DNA of 64,000 bases. Origin: Deuterostichococcus epilithicus. Taxonomy: Eukaryota > Chlorophyta > Trebouxiophyceae > Prasiolales > Stichococcaceae. Of the stretch, positions 62,480 to 64,000 are shown in pieces. The translations under genes were made by a program, and so were the position numbers. Below the pieces are notes generated by a model. It did not search any database, was not told where the DNA came from, and was given only the letters and a program-made list of their open reading frames with translations. The stretch is taken from assembly GCA_033439295.1 (NCBI GenBank), contig JAVTLE010000016.1, forward strand, positions 1,302,001-1,366,000. The letters are read 5' to 3'. Numbering within the stretch: position 1 is the first letter of the stretch; each line of letters begins with the position of its first letter.

Positions 62480-64000
62480 TCAGTTGGCGCCGTCAAAATT
62501 GGTCCTGTCACGGAACTGCCGTGCAGAGAATTCGTGCATGCGCAGCAGGCCCGGGGCATCACGAAGCAGAGGTTGGTACGCCTCCACCCCAGCGAGCAGC
62601 TCCTCCTGGTCTGTTTCTACCTGCACCACGCAGGTAGCGTTCTCAGTGAAAACATGCACCCTGGCGGTGCGCCAGCGGCAGACCTGCCTGATCCTCTTGT
62701 GGACTGGGCGATGTGTGGGCCAAAGCCGAGGAACAAGTGTTGGATGCAGGCAGAGAACGCTGCACAGCCCCCGGAGGGTGTGCAGCTTCACAATGGCCAG
62801 CAGCGAGCAGCACACAGCAGTCCGCAAGCCGAGGTGGCCTCCTGACAGCAGGAGGGGCAGCGCACATGGGGCACGGGAGCGGAGCGCGGCGCGCGGCCGT
62901 GCGGCGCATGCGGAACGGCGGTCCACGGCGGTGCCGGCTTGCCGGGCGGCCGCATGCCCGTCAGCGGGTAGTTCTGCAGCAGCAGCAGGTCCTTCGCGGC
63001 CAGCTGCTCCAGCACCCAGTTGTCCTGCGGCAGCGTGCAGGACTGCAGCTGGCCGACCCAGCAAGCAGGTTTGCCAACTCGGGTGTGGGCCTGACCTACG
63101 ATGCCCTTTGTGCGCGGTCTGGCGCTGTGTCGCTGTTTACTACTCCGGTGCTGCGATCAGACCGCAGCAGGCGAGTGTCCGTGAACAGGTATCATTGCTG
63201 GGCCAATCAGCGTGCAAAGGGTGTCAGCAGCAGGCGCTGGGCAGGTGCGGACGCACCAGGGTGGACAGGTAGTGGGAGGTGATGAACACAAATACGGCGT
63301 CGAAGTCGTGCTTCTTCTGCAGCCCCTCCACCACGAAGCGCCCCCGCTTGTAGAACTGCTTGATAGACTGCCGCAGCTTCTGCAGTCGCACAAGCGGGAG
63401 GCTGCAGGTCAGCAGCCGCGGGCCACTTGCGCAGGTTTGGCAAGGGGTAGGTCAGTGCGCAGAGTCTGCCGGCTCTGGGCTTTGAGCACTCCTGCACACA
63501 CATGCCTGCAGTGCAATTTGCCAGAACAAAATTGTGCGTGACTTGTTCGAGATGGCATCGAGTCGCATCGAGCCCGACAGTCAGTGGGAAGCGAGGGCAG
63601 AGAGCAGCATGTGCACGCACCCCCAGGGTACGGATGTCGTGGCCGGCCTGGGTGGTGATGTAGAACAGTACCGGCCGGCCGCTGATCGGCTTGCCCCGCC
63701 TGCCACCCGCCTGCAGCGAGAAGCATGGCAGGTGCTGACTTGGGAGAGGAGTCGCACGGCATGTGCAGCCCCTTTATGTCGCGTGCGGAGCAGGCTTCCA
63801 GGGTCGCCACCTTCAACATTGAATGAAGTATTTGAAAAACAGTGCAGGAAGGAGCAGCTGGGGCATTGCACGGCGCAAAGGCTGTGCGGACACCCTCAGC
63901 GAACGCTTGCTCCAGGCAGGCGTCCCCTGCGATCCATCACAGCCTGCGAAACGTCACAGGAACGCTCTACCTGCGGCACCCAACGGCGCGCGACGCGCAG
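62480..64000 (-). CDS. unrecognised conserved-looking protein, 5' end beyond window
   Basis: Coding blocks on the minus strand: about 63712-63625 (GRRGKPISGRPVLFYITTQAG then HDIRTLG), about 63380-63250 (QFYKRGRFVVEGLQKKHDFD then AVFVFITSHYLSTLVRP), about 63055-62860 (WVLEQLAAKDLLLLQNYPLT then GMRPPGKPAPPW, ending before a GTGCGC donor) and about 62687-62480 (RVHVFTENATCVVQVETDQE, LAGVEAYQPLLRDAPGLLRM, ending RTNFDGAN). Junctions carry normal GTGCG/CAG borders. The blocks have clear protein character and constrained charge patterns, so the gene is real, but I do not recognise the family. More exons lie above 63800. No function assigned. Confidence 0.6.

Overview
This window is nuclear DNA from a green alga. 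It is GC-rich, dense with introns, and codes for about 18 genes, each split into many short exons with mostly GTGAGN or GTGCGN donors and TGCAG acceptors. Several products occur only in the chloroplast/plant lineage: an HP30-type plastid translocase, THF1/Psb29, a PSA3-like protein, a plastid uL15, an HDC1/Rxt3-type protein, a calcium-dependent protein kinase and an ADNT1-type carrier. A core chlorophyte, perhaps a trebouxiophyte, fits best; the species cannot be fixed from sequence alone. I saw no tRNA or rRNA gene, transposon, CRISPR array or prokaryotic operon.

Layout. 1-8378 (-): CHD1-type chromatin remodeler, cut by the window start. 9137-11058 (+): HP30-like Tim17/22/23-family protein. 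11727-14686 (-): LOG2/LUL-type RING ubiquitin ligase. 15291?-19702 (+): HDC1 (plant Rxt3). 20350-23185 (-): THF1. 23897-25224 (-): PSA3-like. 25924-26759 (+): small SET-domain protein. 27322-28990 (+): plastid ribosomal protein uL15. About 29525-31245 (-) and 31543-32172 (-): unrecognised genes, the second doubtful. 32315-35453 (-) and 36060-38973 (+): head-to-head regulatory and catalytic subunits of NAD isocitrate dehydrogenase. 39620-41046 (-): cytochrome c. 41835-about 45942 (-): calcium-dependent protein kinase. 46633-49104 (+): VDAC porin. 49802-57946 (-): NAT10/Kre33 RNA cytidine acetyltransferase. 58604-61977 (+): ADNT1-like adenine nucleotide carrier. 62480-beyond 64000 (-): unrecognised gene, cut by the window end.

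Gene order is nearly strand-alternating, so most intergenic gaps (about 0.5-0.8 kb) are either divergent promoters or convergent 3' ends. Plastid-biogenesis genes sit mostly in 9-29 kb. Genes of mitochondrial energy metabolism (both IDH subunits, cytochrome c, porin, nucleotide carrier) sit in 32-62 kb.

The most interesting pattern is structural. In at least five genes an exon edge, together with its splice site, is tandemly duplicated into the neighbouring intron, with unit sizes of about 47 to 140 bp and up to three copies. Several intronic copies keep usable-looking donors or acceptors; others have lost the invariant bases. The same DNA also carries microexons (14 and 18 nt), very short terminal coding exons, and at least four GC-AG introns.
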